From Micromonospora radicis (GTDB taxonomy: Bacteria > Actinomycetota > Actinomycetes > Mycobacteriales > Micromonosporaceae), in NCBI RefSeq assembly GCF_003583405.1, contig NZ_QXEC01000016.1, positions 62,001 through 126,000 of the forward strand: DNA of 64,000 nt. The letters run 5' to 3'. How positions within the stretch are numbered: the first letter of the stretch is position 1; each line of letters begins with the position of its first letter. Below are positions 43,357 through 52,000 of this stretch, piece by piece. A model generated the notes under the pieces. The model was given only the letters and a program-made list of their open reading frames with translations, searched no databases and had not been told where the DNA came from. Position numbers and translations under genes: made by a program.

Positions 43357-44469
43357 ATGCGGATCTCGGTGGACAGGCTGCGCGGCCACGCCCGCAACGC
43401 CGGTTGGCGCACCTACCGCCGATTGCAGCAGTACCTGCTGCTGGCCGTGCAGGGCGGGCTGGCCGCCACGCTGGCCTGGCTGCTCGCCAACCAGGTGCTC
43501 GGCAACCCGGAGCCGACCTTCGCCCCGGCCGCCGCCGTCGGTGTGATCGCCGCGGCGATCGGTCGCCGCGCGCACCGTACCGTCGAGCTGGTCATCGGGG
43601 TGGTGCTCGGCATCCTGGTCGCCGACCTGCTGGTGGAGACGATCGGCACCGGCCCCTGGCAGACGTTCGTGATCGTGTTCGGGGCGCTGCTGGTGGCGGT
43701 GGCCGTACGCGGCACCGGTGCGTTGGTGAGCCAGGCCGGCGGTACGGCGGTGCTGATCGCCACCCTCACCCCGAACACCCCGGACATCAACCTGCCCCGG
43801 ACGGTCAACGCCCTGGTCGGCGGCGTGACCGGCCTGGTGGTGGTGCTGCTGCTCGCCCCGATGAACCCGACCCGTAGCGTGCGCCGGGTCGCCGGTCCGG
43901 CGTTGGACACGTTCGCCCGGCAGATGACCTCGGCGGCGGAGGGACTGGCCCGTGGTGACGCCCGTCAGGTGGAGCAGGTACTCGCCGACATGCGCGACTC
44001 CGAGTCCGAGCTGCGGCAGATCCGGGAGGTGGTGACCGCGGCCGAGGAGGTGGTCCGGTTCTCGCCGCTGCGCTGGCGTCGGCGCCGGGCGCTGGCCGCG
44101 TACCGGGCCGGGGCGGTGCACCTGGACCGGGCCTTCCGCAACAGCCGTACGCTGGTCCGGCGGGCCGCCACCGCGCTGCGCGACCACGAGCCGGTCCCCG
44201 CCGACCTGCCCGCCGCGGTCGAACACTTCGGCCAGGGGGTGCGCCTGCTGCACCAGGAGTTCCTGGCGATGCGGGATCCGCAGCGGGCCCGGGAACGGGT
44301 GCTGCGGGCCGTCCGGGAGGCGGGTGAGGCGTGCCGGCAGCAGATCGGCTTCTCCGGCACCATCGTGGTGTCCCAGCTGCGGACCATCGCCAACGACATG
44401 CTGCGCGCCACCGGGGTGCCCGGTGACGAGGCCCGCCGGCTGGTCCGCCGGGCCGCGGCGGGCCGATGA
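43357..44469 (+). CDS. FUSC-family membrane protein
   Basis: A 370-residue protein with an N-terminal block of five or six helices (about 28-165: LLLAVQGGLAATLAWLLANQ, AAAVGVIAAAIGRRAHRTVE, FVIVFGALLVAVAVRGTGAL, VGGVTGLVVVLLLAP) and a long helical cytoplasmic tail. The pattern is that of the aromatic-acid exporter/fusaric-acid-resistance superfamily; the single module suggests it forms dimers. The cargo is unknown. ATG at 43357, 27 bases after the ASRT-like gene. Confidence 0.85.
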   Translation: MRISVDRLRGHARNAGWRTYRRLQQYLLLAVQGGLAATLAWLLANQVLGNPEPTFAPAAAVGVIAAAIGRRAHRTVELVIGVVLGILVADLLVETIGTGPWQTFVIVFGALLVAVAVRGTGALVSQAGGTAVLIATLTPNTPDINLPRTVNALVGGVTGLVVVLLLAPMNPTRSVRRVAGPALDTFARQMTSAAEGLARGDARQVEQVLADMRDSESELRQIREVVTAAEEVVRFSPLRWRRRRALAAYRAGAVHLDRAFRNSRTLVRRAATALRDHEPVPADLPAAVEHFGQGVRLLHQEFLAMRDPQRARERVLRAVREAGEACRQQIGFSGTIVVSQLRTIANDMLRATGVPGDEARRLVRRAAAGR

Positions 44470-44498
44470 CCGGGTGCCGGCGGGGTGATCGGCTCGGA

Positions 44499-45827
44499 TC
44501 AGAGGGACAGCACCACGTGCGCGACGGCGAAGTAGATGATCAGCCCGGTGGCGTCGACCAGGGTGGTCACCATCGGCGCCGACACCACGGCCGGGTCGAT
44601 GCGTAGCCGCTTCGCCAGCAGGGGCATGGTGGCGCCGACGGTGGCGGCCCAGGCGCAGATCATCACCAGGGACACCCCGACGACCAGGGCGACCTGGCCG
44701 CCGACCACCACCGCGCCGACGACCAGGCCGACCAGCGCCAGCAGCCCGCCGAGCAGCAGGCCGACCCGGGACTCCCGCCAGATCACCGCCGGCAGGTCCG
44801 AGCCGCGCAGTTCGCCGAGCGCGAGGGCGCGGACGGCCGAGGTGGTGGCCTGCGCACCGGCGTTGCCGCCGGTGCCCACCAGCAACGGGATGAACAGCGC
44901 CAGCGCGGTCACCTGCGTCAGGGTGGCCTCGAAGACCTGCAGCACGTTCACGGTGAGCACCGAGGCGACGATGAGCAGCAGCAGCCAGGGGGCGCGGGAG
45001 CGGGCCAGTCGCCAGACGCTGACGGCCATGTAGTGACCCGGCCACGGCGCGGTGCCGGCCTGGCGGGCCACGTCCTCGGTGTCCGCCGCCTCGATGATCT
45101 CCACGGCGTCGTCGATGGTGAGCAGACCCACGAGGCGGTCCTCGCTGTCGACGACGGGCAGCGCGAGGGTGTTGGTCTCCCGCATCAGCCGGGCGGCGTC
45201 CTCCGCCGGGTCGGTCGCCCGAACCCGGGGTACGCCGGTGTCGACCAGTTCGGCCAGTGGCGCCTCGGCGCGACTCAGCACCAGATCCCGCAGTTCCACC
45301 ACGCCGACCAGGCAGCGGCCGGCGTCGACCACCGGCAGCACGTACACCGTCTCGGCGTCGGCGCCCTCACGCCGGACCAGATCGAGGGCCTGTGCGGCGG
45401 TGACCTGCCGGGGTAGCGCGACCACCTCCGGCGTCATGATCTGCCCCACCGATCCCGGCGGGTAGCCCAGCAGTTCGGCGGTCATCTGCCGTTCGTGCGG
45501 CGACAACCCGGCCAGCACGCGCCGGGCCACCTTGGCCGGCGCCTCGGTGATCATCCGGGCCCGATCGTCCGGGTCCAGCTCCTCGACCAGCTCGTGGAAC
45601 GCCTGGTCGCGCAGCCCCACCAGCATGCTCTGCTGGTCGATCGGGTCCAGCTCCTCGAAGACGGCGAGGGCGCGGTCCTTGTCGAGCAGCCGGAACGGCA
45701 CTCCGGCGGTCACCCCGTCGAGCCGGGCCAGCGCGTCGGCGATCTCGTGCGCCGGTTGGTCGTCCAACCACCGGCGGATCAGGTCGAGGTCGTTGCGCTC
45801 GACGAGCTGCTGCAACGCCGCGGTCAT
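44499..45827 (-). CDS. mgtE: Magnesium transporter MgtE
   Basis: Mg2+ channel/transporter, 442 residues: N domain (1-130, superhelical, EELDPIDQQSMLVGL), two CBS domains (130-250, DLVRREGADAETVYVLPVVD and LLTIDDAVEIIEAADTEDVAR), then five membrane helices with GTGGNAGAQATTSAVRALALGEL, the conserved ion-pore stretch. The CBS acidic residues gate the channel on cytoplasmic Mg2+. No Mg2+ riboswitch is seen upstream. ATG at 45827 with GGGAGGTGATCGG. Confidence 0.94.
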   Translation of the reverse strand: MTAALQQLVERNDLDLIRRWLDDQPAHEIADALARLDGVTAGVPFRLLDKDRALAVFEELDPIDQQSMLVGLRDQAFHELVEELDPDDRARMITEAPAKVARRVLAGLSPHERQMTAELLGYPPGSVGQIMTPEVVALPRQVTAAQALDLVRREGADAETVYVLPVVDAGRCLVGVVELRDLVLSRAEAPLAELVDTGVPRVRATDPAEDAARLMRETNTLALPVVDSEDRLVGLLTIDDAVEIIEAADTEDVARQAGTAPWPGHYMAVSVWRLARSRAPWLLLLIVASVLTVNVLQVFEATLTQVTALALFIPLLVGTGGNAGAQATTSAVRALALGELRGSDLPAVIWRESRVGLLLGGLLALVGLVVGAVVVGGQVALVVGVSLVMICAWAATVGATMPLLAKRLRIDPAVVSAPMVTTLVDATGLIIYFAVAHVVLSL

Positions 45828-45902
45828 CCGATCACCTCCCGGGGACGTCGGCCGTTCCGAAGATCCACTACTACCCGGTGGGCGGCCCGGCTACTCCGGC
45901 CC

Positions 45903-46277
45903 TCAGCCCCAGAGTGCCTGTGCCACCGCCACCCCGGCGTACCCGGCGCCCAGCCCGGCGGCGACGCTGGCCGTCACGTTGAGCAGGGCACCGAGCCGCA
46001 GGCCGGTGGTGAAGAGGCGGACGGTCTCGTAGCCGAAGGTCGAGTAGGTGGTCAGCGCGCCGCACAGGCCGGTGCCGAGCAGGGCGACCAGCGAACCCGA
46101 CAGCGCCCCCTCGGCGGCACCGCCGACCAGGAAGCCGAGCAGCAGGCAGCCGGTGACGTTGACCACCAGCGTGCCCCACGGCAAGTCGCCTTCGTGGCGG
46201 TTCTGCACGGCCCGGTCGACCAGGTAACGCAGTGGCGCGCCGACGGCGGCACCGAGCGCGACCAGCAGCAGGGTCAT
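45903..46277 (-). CDS. crcB: Fluoride exporter CrcB/Fluc, second subunit gene
   Basis: A 124-residue four-helix membrane protein of the Fluc family: GAPLRYLVDRAVQ, WGTLVVNVTGCLLLGFLVG (the conserved Asn of helix 2) and GLCGALTTYSTFGYETVRLF (the TTFSTF-type polar track). It forms dual-topology channels that expel fluoride. Its ATG overlaps the stop of the other crcB gene, so the two probably form an antiparallel heterodimer as in other Gram-positive bacteria. Confidence 0.93.
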   Translation of the reverse strand: MTLLLVALGAAVGAPLRYLVDRAVQNRHEGDLPWGTLVVNVTGCLLLGFLVGGAAEGALSGSLVALLGTGLCGALTTYSTFGYETVRLFTTGLRLGALLNVTASVAAGLGAGYAGVAVAQALWG

Positions 46278-46762
46278 CCGCTGCCGCCGACCGGTGACCG
46301 GCGACCGGCGGTGAGCCACCGGGTCACCGCCATCCCGGCCCCGACCGCGGCCAGCGCCGCGACCAGGGTGCCGGCGAGGTAGAGCAGGCCGGTCCGGACC
46401 GCACCGGCGTCGACCGCCTGCTGCACCTGGACGGCGTACGTGGAGAACGTGGTGTAGCCGCCGAGCACGCCGGTACCGAGGAAGGGGCGGACCAGCCGGT
46501 GCGCCGTCCACACCTCGGTGACCAGCACCATCAGTACGCCGATCAACAGGCAACCGGAGACGTTCACGACGAAGGTGGCCCACGGGAAGCCCCGGGGCGG
46601 GGACGGCCAGGCCGCGGTGAGCCCGTGCCGGGCCAGCCCGCCGACGACTCCACCGGCGGCGACCGCGGCGAGCAGGCTGGCGGTGCCGGTACGCAGCTCG
46701 GCGCGCTGACGCGGAACGTGGAGATCGACGTCCGGATCGACGGGCGGGCGGTCGGGCCGCAC
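46274..46762 (-). CDS. crcB: Fluoride exporter CrcB/Fluc, first subunit gene
   Basis: A 162-residue Fluc subunit with a 35-residue hydrophilic extension before the four helices; core motifs GGLARHGLTAAW, FPWATFVVNVSGCLLIGVL and GTGVLGGYTTFSTYAVQVQ. The GTG at 46762 is chosen because GAGGAGG lies 5 bases upstream; 46768 is another in-frame GTG. Coupled by ATGA to the second crcB gene. I looked for a fluoride riboswitch in its leader and saw none of the conserved blocks. Confidence 0.92.
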   Translation of the reverse strand: MRPDRPPVDPDVDLHVPRQRAELRTGTASLLAAVAAGGVVGGLARHGLTAAWPSPPRGFPWATFVVNVSGCLLIGVLMVLVTEVWTAHRLVRPFLGTGVLGGYTTFSTYAVQVQQAVDAGAVRTGLLYLAGTLVAALAAVGAGMAVTRWLTAGRRSPVGGSG

Positions 46763-46831
46763 GGTCACCTCCTCACCGGTGCCGAGGATAGCGCCGTCAC
46801 CTGCCGCATACGGCGCGCACCGGGTGGGCGG

Positions 46832-46886
46832 TCCCGAGCGGCGGCGGGGGGCCAAACCGTGGTGTTTGTCCCGCTGCCGCTCGGGA
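46832..46886. repeat. Nested inverted repeat between crcB and MRJP-like gene
   Basis: Outer arms TCCCGAGCGGCGGCGGG (46832-46848) and CCCGCTGCCGCTCGGGA (46870-46886), 17 bp with one mismatch. The 21-base loop itself contains CAAAC-CGTGGT-GTTTG (46853-46868). Confidence 0.85.
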
Positions 46887-46920
46887 ACGGCAACCCGCAC
46901 CCGAGAGGCAGGAGTCGCGC

Positions 46921-48021
46921 ATGAGTGAACCGGTGTCGGACGAGCCCGTCGGCGAGCTGGAACTCGTCCACGCGTTCACCGGATCGATGCCGACCGGGGT
47001 GAGCGTCTCGCACACCGGCCGGATCTTCGTCAACTATCCCCGGTGGGGCGACGAGGTGCCGGCCACCGTCGCGGAGCTGCGGGACGGCCGGGAGGTGCCG
47101 TTCCCGGACGAGCGGTGGAACCAGCAGGGCAGCGACGACGACCCGGAGGCGTTCGTCTCGGTGCAGAGCGTGGTGGTCGATCCGGCCGACCGGCTCTGGG
47201 CACTCGACACCGGCAGCCCGAGCTTCCAGCCGACCAGCCCCGGTGGCCCCAAACTCGTCCGAATCGACCTGGCCACCGACACGGTGGCGCAGGTGATCAC
47301 CTTTCCGCCGGACGTGGCGCTGCCCACCACGTACCTCAACGACGTGCGGTTCGACCTGCGACGCGGGGAGGCCGGGATCGCGTACGTGACCGACTCGGCG
47401 GTCGCCGGACCGAACGGGATCGTGGTGATCGACCTGGCCACCGGAGCGTCCTGGCGCCGGCTGCACGACCACCCGTCCACCAAGGCGGAGCCGCTGTCCA
47501 CCTTCCGGCCGCTGGTGGAGGGGAGGCCGTTCCGGCAACACCTGCCCGACGCGGCGCCGCGGCCGGTGACGGTCGGCTCCGACGGCATCGCCATCTCCGC
47601 CGACGGCGCCCGGCTGTACTACTGCGCACTGGCCTCCCGCCAGTGGTACAGCGTCGCCACCGACGCCCTGGTCGACCTGTCGGTCGGTGACGACGAGGTG
47701 GCCGCGACGGTGGTCCACGAGGGCGACAAGGGCAGCGGGTCCGACGGGCTGGAGAGCGACGACGCGGGCCGGATCTACCTCACCGCGTACGAACAGAACG
47801 CGGTGCTACGGCGCCACCCGGACGGCGGGTACGAGACGGTGGCCCACGACCCCCGGCTGCTCTGGCCCGACACCATGTCGGTGGCGGTCGACGGGTACCT
47901 CTACGTCACCGCCAACCAGCTGCACCGGCAGGCCGGGTACCACGGCGGCAAGGACCTGCGTCGTAAGCCGTACGCCCTGTTCCGGATCCGGATCGACGCC
48001 GGGCCGGTCCTGCTGCGCTGA
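46921..48021 (+). CDS. Yellow/major royal jelly protein-like (MRJP) beta-propeller
   Basis: A 366-residue protein of the SMP-30/MRJP beta-propeller type: TGVSVSHTGRIFVNYPRWGD, QSVVVDPADRLWALDTGSP, YLNDVRFDLR, AYVTDSAVAGPNGIVVIDL, VGSDGIAISADGARLYYCAL and DTMSVAVDGYLYVTANQLHR match MRJP repeats. Bacterial members are of unknown activity; a gluconolactonase-like or scaffold role is possible. No signal peptide. ATG at 46921 after AGGCAGGAG. Divergent from crcB. Confidence 0.88.
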   Translation: MSEPVSDEPVGELELVHAFTGSMPTGVSVSHTGRIFVNYPRWGDEVPATVAELRDGREVPFPDERWNQQGSDDDPEAFVSVQSVVVDPADRLWALDTGSPSFQPTSPGGPKLVRIDLATDTVAQVITFPPDVALPTTYLNDVRFDLRRGEAGIAYVTDSAVAGPNGIVVIDLATGASWRRLHDHPSTKAEPLSTFRPLVEGRPFRQHLPDAAPRPVTVGSDGIAISADGARLYYCALASRQWYSVATDALVDLSVGDDEVAATVVHEGDKGSGSDGLESDDAGRIYLTAYEQNAVLRRHPDGGYETVAHDPRLLWPDTMSVAVDGYLYVTANQLHRQAGYHGGKDLRRKPYALFRIRIDAGPVLLR

Positions 48022-48059
48022 GCCCGGGCCTGGCGCGCGGCCGGCACCGGCTGGGGCAC

Positions 48060-48112
48060 GGCGGGGGCCGGCGCCGACCGGGCGCGCCGCACGGTCGGCA
48101 CCGGCCCCCGCC
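48060..48112. terminator. Bidirectional terminator
   Basis: 21-bp arms (left 48060-48080 starting GGCGGGGGCCGG, right 48092-48112 ending CCGGCCCCCGCC) with one wobble position and an 11-base loop, between convergent MRJP-like and copC genes. Confidence 0.85.
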
Positions 48113-48117
48113 GTCGG

Positions 48118-48753
48118 TCACGATGCGGCGTTGCCGCCGGCCTGGCGTCGCCGCAGCAGGACCACCACCGCGCCGACCACCAGGGCGGCCAGCACCACGG
48201 CGCCGACCAGCAGCGCGACCATGCCACCGCCGCCACCGGACGAGCCGCTCGCGGCGGGACTCGCGGTCGCCGCCGTGGAGGTCTGCTCGGCGGTCGGCGA
48301 CGGGCTCTGCGCCGGCTCGCTCGCCTCCGGACTCGGGCTCGGGCTGGGTTCGGCGGTGGCGGTCGGGTCGGCGACGGTGAACTCGTACGACCCCTGCACC
48401 GGGTGCCCGTCCTGGGAGACCACCCGGTACGCGACCGTGTACACGCCGTTCGGCAGCGTCGAGTCGACGGTGACGCTGGCCTTGGTGCCGTCCACCTCCG
48501 GCTCGCTGGTGGCCACCGGCTCCTTGGCGGCGTCGCTGACGGTGACGGTGGTGAAGTTGGGGTTCAGCTTCTGCAGGAAGTCCAGGGTCACCTTGGTGGG
48601 TGCCTTGGTCAGCTCGGCGTCCTGGGCGGGGGTGGCCTTGCGCAGCACGTTGTGCGCGTACGCGGGGGAGACCGGCCCGACGAGCAGGGCCGTGGCGGCC
48701 AGCAGGGCGGTGACCAGGCCGAGGGCGGACAGGTGTCGAAGTCGGGTACGCAT
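48118..48753 (-). CDS. copC: CopC-domain copper-binding protein, membrane anchored
   Basis: A 211-residue exported protein: signal peptide to about 33 (cleavage after AYA), mature end starting HNVLRKATPAQD with the N-terminal Cu(II) histidine, a CopC beta-barrel to about 125 with SQDGHPVQGSYEF, a Ser/Pro/Thr/Glu-rich linker, and a C-terminal helix GGMVALLVGAVVLAALVVGA followed by RRR. Predicted extracytoplasmic copper carrier. It follows the Dyp peroxidase and PCuAC genes, forming a three-gene metal/haem operon. ATG at 48753 with GAGGAGGAGA upstream. Confidence 0.9.
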   Translation of the reverse strand: MRTRLRHLSALGLVTALLAATALLVGPVSPAYAHNVLRKATPAQDAELTKAPTKVTLDFLQKLNPNFTTVTVSDAAKEPVATSEPEVDGTKASVTVDSTLPNGVYTVAYRVVSQDGHPVQGSYEFTVADPTATAEPSPSPSPEASEPAQSPSPTAEQTSTAATASPAASGSSGGGGGMVALLVGAVVLAALVVGAVVVLLRRRQAGGNAAS

Positions 48754-48770
48754 GAGGTCGATTCTCCTCC

Positions 48771-50000
48771 TCAGTCGAGCAACTGCTGGCCGACCCAGCC
48801 GTCTTCGGGGCAGCCGGGCGGGATGGCGAAGACGGCGGAGCCGATCGGGGTGGTCCACTCGTTGAGCAGGTCCCGTTCGGCGAGGCGCCGCTGGATGGGC
48901 AGGAACTGTTTCTCGACGTCCGCCTGGTAGGCGGCGAAGATCAGCCCACTGTCGGCGGTACCGTCGGCGGCCGGCACCCCGTCGTAGTTGTAGGGGCGGC
49001 GCAGGATCCGGAACCGGTCGTCGCTGACGTGGGCCCGGGTGAGGTGGGAGAAGTCCGGGATCACGGTCAACCCGTCGGGGCCGAGGGCGGCGAAGTCGGG
49101 CTCGTCGTGCTCCGCGGTGCCGGTCAGCGGGGCGCCGCTGTCCAGCCGTCGTCCGACGCTGAACTCGCGGTCGGTGCGACCGAGCAGATCCCAGGTCTCC
49201 AGGTCCATGCTGATCCGCCGGACCACCAGGGTGCTGCCGTGGCGGAGCCAGTCCGGCCCGTCCGGGATCCACACCGCGGTCTCCACCGGTGCGCCCGGCT
49301 TCGGGTTGGCGGTGCCGTCGAGCTGGCCGAAGAGGTTGCGCTGGGTCCGGCCCGGTTCGGCACCGGCGGCCCGCCGGAAGCCCTGCTGCACCCAGCGGAC
49401 GGTGGCGAACGGACGACTGTCCTTGACCAGGACCCGCTGGGTGTGGGCGACCGTGATCGGGTCGTCGGCGCAGATCTGCACCAGCAGATCCCCGCCGGAC
49501 CATCGAGGTTGCAGCCGGTCGATCGGGAACGCGGGCAGCTCGGCCACCGACGGCGGGCGGCGTTCGTCGAGGCCGGCGGCGGTGAACAGACCAGGGCCGA
49601 AGCCGAAGGTGACGGTCAGCCGGGCCGGCAGCAGACCCAGTTCCGGTTCGGTGTCGGCCAGCGCGGGGCGGCCCTGGGTAAGCCGGGCGGCGTCGTCGGA
49701 GAGCAGGCGCAGCATCCGGCCGAGCGCGGCCCGGTCGGTACCCGGGCGCAGGGTGAACGCGACGAACGCCGCGTGCGCCTGCGGCTCGGTGACGATCCCG
49801 GACTGGCGTACGCCGTGGAACGGCTCGGTCGCCGCGCCGACGGTCGCGGCCACCGGCACCTGCTCCGGCGCGGGCGCCGGCCGGGCGGCGTCGCGGGTGC
49901 TGGCGGCGACGGCGGCGGCGCCGACCACCGTGCCGCCGGCGGCCAGCGCGCCGCCGGTGAGCAGCCGGCGCCGGCTGACCGGCCGGTCGGACGAGGTCAC
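48771..50000 (-). CDS. efeB: Dyp-type haem peroxidase, Tat-exported (EfeB-like)
   Basis: A 409-residue haem peroxidase. The twin-arginine signal SRRRLLTGGALAAGG is at 9-23. The Dyp GxxDG motif is FGQLDGTANPKP near 226 and the proximal histidine is probably in SHLTRAHVSDD near 318. EfeB proteins act in iron uptake (EfeUOB) or haem/dye oxidation; here there is no EfeU or EfeO, and the neighbours are copper proteins. The GTG start overlaps the PCuAC stop. Symbol given by family only. Confidence 0.9.
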   Translation of the reverse strand: MTSSDRPVSRRRLLTGGALAAGGTVVGAAAVAASTRDAARPAPAPEQVPVAATVGAATEPFHGVRQSGIVTEPQAHAAFVAFTLRPGTDRAALGRMLRLLSDDAARLTQGRPALADTEPELGLLPARLTVTFGFGPGLFTAAGLDERRPPSVAELPAFPIDRLQPRWSGGDLLVQICADDPITVAHTQRVLVKDSRPFATVRWVQQGFRRAAGAEPGRTQRNLFGQLDGTANPKPGAPVETAVWIPDGPDWLRHGSTLVVRRISMDLETWDLLGRTDREFSVGRRLDSGAPLTGTAEHDEPDFAALGPDGLTVIPDFSHLTRAHVSDDRFRILRRPYNYDGVPAADGTADSGLIFAAYQADVEKQFLPIQRRLAERDLLNEWTTPIGSAVFAIPPGCPEDGWVGQQLLD

Positions 50001-50596
50001 GACGCCGGGCTCGGGCTGGTCGACATGCCGGGCATCGGCTCGCCGTGCCCCGGGGCGTAGCTCTCCTGGGCGCCGGTGAACGGCTTGGCCACGGCGGTGA
50101 ACGTCTGGGTACGGCCGTCGGCGAAGGTGAGGGTGAAGCTCAGCTCGTCACCGGCGCGTACCGGCTGGGCGAGGTTCATCAGCATCAGGTGGTCGCCGCC
50201 GGGCTCCAGCCGGTGCTCGCCGCGGGCCTTGATCACCACGCCGCCCTCCTTGGCCCGCATGACCATCTTCCCGTCCTGCATGGCCATCTCGTGCAGTTCC
50301 ATCGGGGAGACGGCCGAGGTGACGGCGGTGATGGTGACGTCGGCGTCGGTGTTGTTCACCAGCGTGGCGAACGCCCCGGTCATCCCCTCGTCGGCCGCCT
50401 TGACCCACGGGTCCTGGACGGTCAGCACGCCGTCCTCGACCCCGGTCGGGGTCGACGGGGTGGCGGTGACCGACGGGGTGGGCGCGGCGGTCGAGCCGTC
50501 GTCGGTAGAACCGCAGCCGCTGACCAGGCCGGCGAGGAGAACCCCGGTGATCAGGACGGCCGGGCGCACGAGCCGGCGGGGTGAACTGCTGGACAT
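49997..50596 (-). CDS. PCuAC copper chaperone lipoprotein
   Basis: A 199-residue lipoprotein: signal with lipobox LVSGC near 27-31, then a PCuAC domain containing PMELHEMAMQDGKMVMR and GDHLMLMNLAQPV, the H-M...HxM Cu(I)-binding set. PCuAC proteins insert copper into the CuA/CuB sites of cytochrome oxidase or donate it to other extracytoplasmic enzymes. First gene of the operon with Dyp peroxidase and CopC. The ATG at 50596 has GAGAGGAAACC upstream; earlier starts lack one. Confidence 0.9.
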   Translation of the reverse strand: MSSSSPRRLVRPAVLITGVLLAGLVSGCGSTDDGSTAAPTPSVTATPSTPTGVEDGVLTVQDPWVKAADEGMTGAFATLVNNTDADVTITAVTSAVSPMELHEMAMQDGKMVMRAKEGGVVIKARGEHRLEPGGDHLMLMNLAQPVRAGDELSFTLTFADGRTQTFTAVAKPFTGAQESYAPGHGEPMPGMSTSPSPAS

Positions 50597-50706
50597 GGGT
50601 TTCCTCTCGACGTTCGACATCACCAGATTGGTCGCCCGCACCCATCCGTGAGTTCCGCCGACCCCGGTAACTCCCGTCACCCGTGCCCGGCCTGCCGTCG
50701 GAATCG

Positions 50707-50749
50707 GCAGATGCGGTCATCAGAAGGTTTCATCGACCGCAGATGCGGT
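50707..50749. repeat. 11-bp direct repeat, 32-bp spacing, before the molybdate regulator
   Basis: GCAGATGCGGT at 50707-50717 and 50739-50749. The spacing is close to three helical turns and the repeats lie 50-92 bases before the regulator start, a suitable place for an operator or activator site. Confidence 0.6.
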
Positions 50750-50785
50750 TCTCCTGACCGTGTTCCCCTCGCGGCCGCGGCGATC

Positions 50786-50791
50786 TACGAT
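50786..50791 (+). promoter_or_regulatory. -10 box of a probable leaderless promoter
   Basis: TACGAT ends 7 bases before GTG 50799, the usual -10 to +1 distance in actinobacteria; there is no ribosome binding site before that GTG. Confidence 0.55.
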
Positions 50792-50798
50792 GGTCGCT

Positions 50799-51224
50799 GT
50801 GGCGATGTTCCGGATGGGCGAGGCCGCCGAGTTGCTCGGCGTCAGCGTGGACACGATGCGGCGCTGGGTGGACGGCGGCCGGCTCGCCGCGACCCGTGAC
50901 GAGCAGGGACACCGGTTGATCGACGGCGTCGACCTCGCTGCCTTCGTCCGGGCGCAGGCGGCCGACCCGGACGGCCGGGCGGAGGAGTCCTCGGCCCGCA
51001 ACCGGCTGCGCGGCATCGTGACCGCCGTGGTCAAGGACGCCGTGATGGCTCAGGTGGACATCCAGGCCGGCCCGTTCCGGCTGGTGTCGCTGATGAGCCG
51101 GGAGGCGGTCGACCAGCTCGGCCTGGAAGTCGGAACGGTAGCGGTAGCGGTGATCAAGTCGACCACGGTCGTGGTGGAACGCCCCGCCGTGACCGCCGGA
51201 AGTCGAGGGAGGGCCACCCCGTGA
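50799..51224 (+). CDS. Molybdate regulator-like protein: excisionase-type HTH plus TOBE domain
   Basis: A 141-residue protein with an N-terminal MerR/excisionase-type helix-turn-helix (FRMGEAAELLGVSVDTMRRWVDGGRL) and a C-terminal single TOBE/Mop domain (RNRLRGIVTAVVKDAVMAQVDIQAGPF ... VGTVAVAVIKSTTVVVER, given in parts) that binds molybdate. It overlaps modA by GTGA and probably controls or buffers molybdate for the operon. A TACGAT -10 box at 50786-50791 puts the transcript start at the GTG 50799, so the mRNA is probably leaderless; ATG 50790 and 50805 are alternatives. Confidence 0.85.
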   Translation: MAMFRMGEAAELLGVSVDTMRRWVDGGRLAATRDEQGHRLIDGVDLAAFVRAQAADPDGRAEESSARNRLRGIVTAVVKDAVMAQVDIQAGPFRLVSLMSREAVDQLGLEVGTVAVAVIKSTTVVVERPAVTAGSRGRATP

Positions 51225-51997
51225 CGAGAACCCGGCTGCGTACCGCGCTGACCGCGCTCGCCCTGCTGGTCGTGACGGGCTGCGCCGACGACCGGGCCGA
51301 CCCGGCGGCCACCGGCGCCGGGAACGGCGGCGAGCTGACCGTGTTCGCCGCCGCCTCGCTGCGGGAGTCGTTCACCCGCCTCGGCCAGGACTTCGAGGCC
51401 GCCCAGGGGGTGCGGGTGACATTCAACTTCGCGGGTAGTTCCGCCCTGGCGGCCCAGATCAACCAGGGGGCACCCGCCGACGTGTTCGCCGCCGCCGCAC
51501 CGGCGAACATGGCCACCGTCGTGGACGCCGGCAACAGCGACGGCGAGCCGGTCACCTTCGCCCGCAACCAACTCGTCATCGCCGTGCCCAGGGGCAACCC
51601 GGACGGGGTGACCGCGCTGAGCGACCTCACCAAGCCCGACGCGAAGGTCGCCGTCTGCGCGGAGCAGGTGCCCTGCGGGGCGGCGGCGCGCAAGGCTCTG
51701 GACGCCGCCGGTGTCGCCCTCACTCCGGTCACCCTGGAGCAGGACGTGCGGGCGGCGCTGAACAAGGTGCGGCTCGGCGAGGTGGATGCCGCGCTGGTCT
51801 ACCGCACCGACGTCCGGGCCGCCGCCGACGACGTGGACGGCATCGAGTTCCCCGAATCGACCGGCGCGGTCAACGACTACCCGATCGTGGTACTGAAGGA
51901 CGCCGACCACCCAGCCGCCGCCCGCGCCTTCGTCGACCACGTCAACTCCGACACCGGCCGCGCCGTGCTCACCGCGGCCGGCTTCCAGGTGCCGTAG
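51221..51997 (+). CDS. modA: Molybdate-binding lipoprotein ModA
   Basis: Substrate-binding component of the molybdate importer, 258 residues. Lipoprotein signal with VTGCADD near 18-24, then ELTVFAAASLRESF, FAGSSALAAQINQGAPADVF and the anion-site segment VYRTDV with its Tyr. These are the ModA/WtpA-type oxyanion contacts. GTG start overlaps the regulator stop. First transporter gene of modABC. Confidence 0.94.
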   Translation: MTRTRLRTALTALALLVVTGCADDRADPAATGAGNGGELTVFAAASLRESFTRLGQDFEAAQGVRVTFNFAGSSALAAQINQGAPADVFAAAAPANMATVVDAGNSDGEPVTFARNQLVIAVPRGNPDGVTALSDLTKPDAKVAVCAEQVPCGAAARKALDAAGVALTPVTLEQDVRAALNKVRLGEVDAALVYRTDVRAAADDVDGIEFPESTGAVNDYPIVVLKDADHPAAARAFVDHVNSDTGRAVLTAAGFQVP

Positions 51998-52000
51998 CCC

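Noticed and set aside
46763..46920. Fluoride riboswitch before the crcB pair
   Set aside because: I could not find the conserved crcB-motif blocks on the minus strand; the visible structure is the nested inverted repeat instead.
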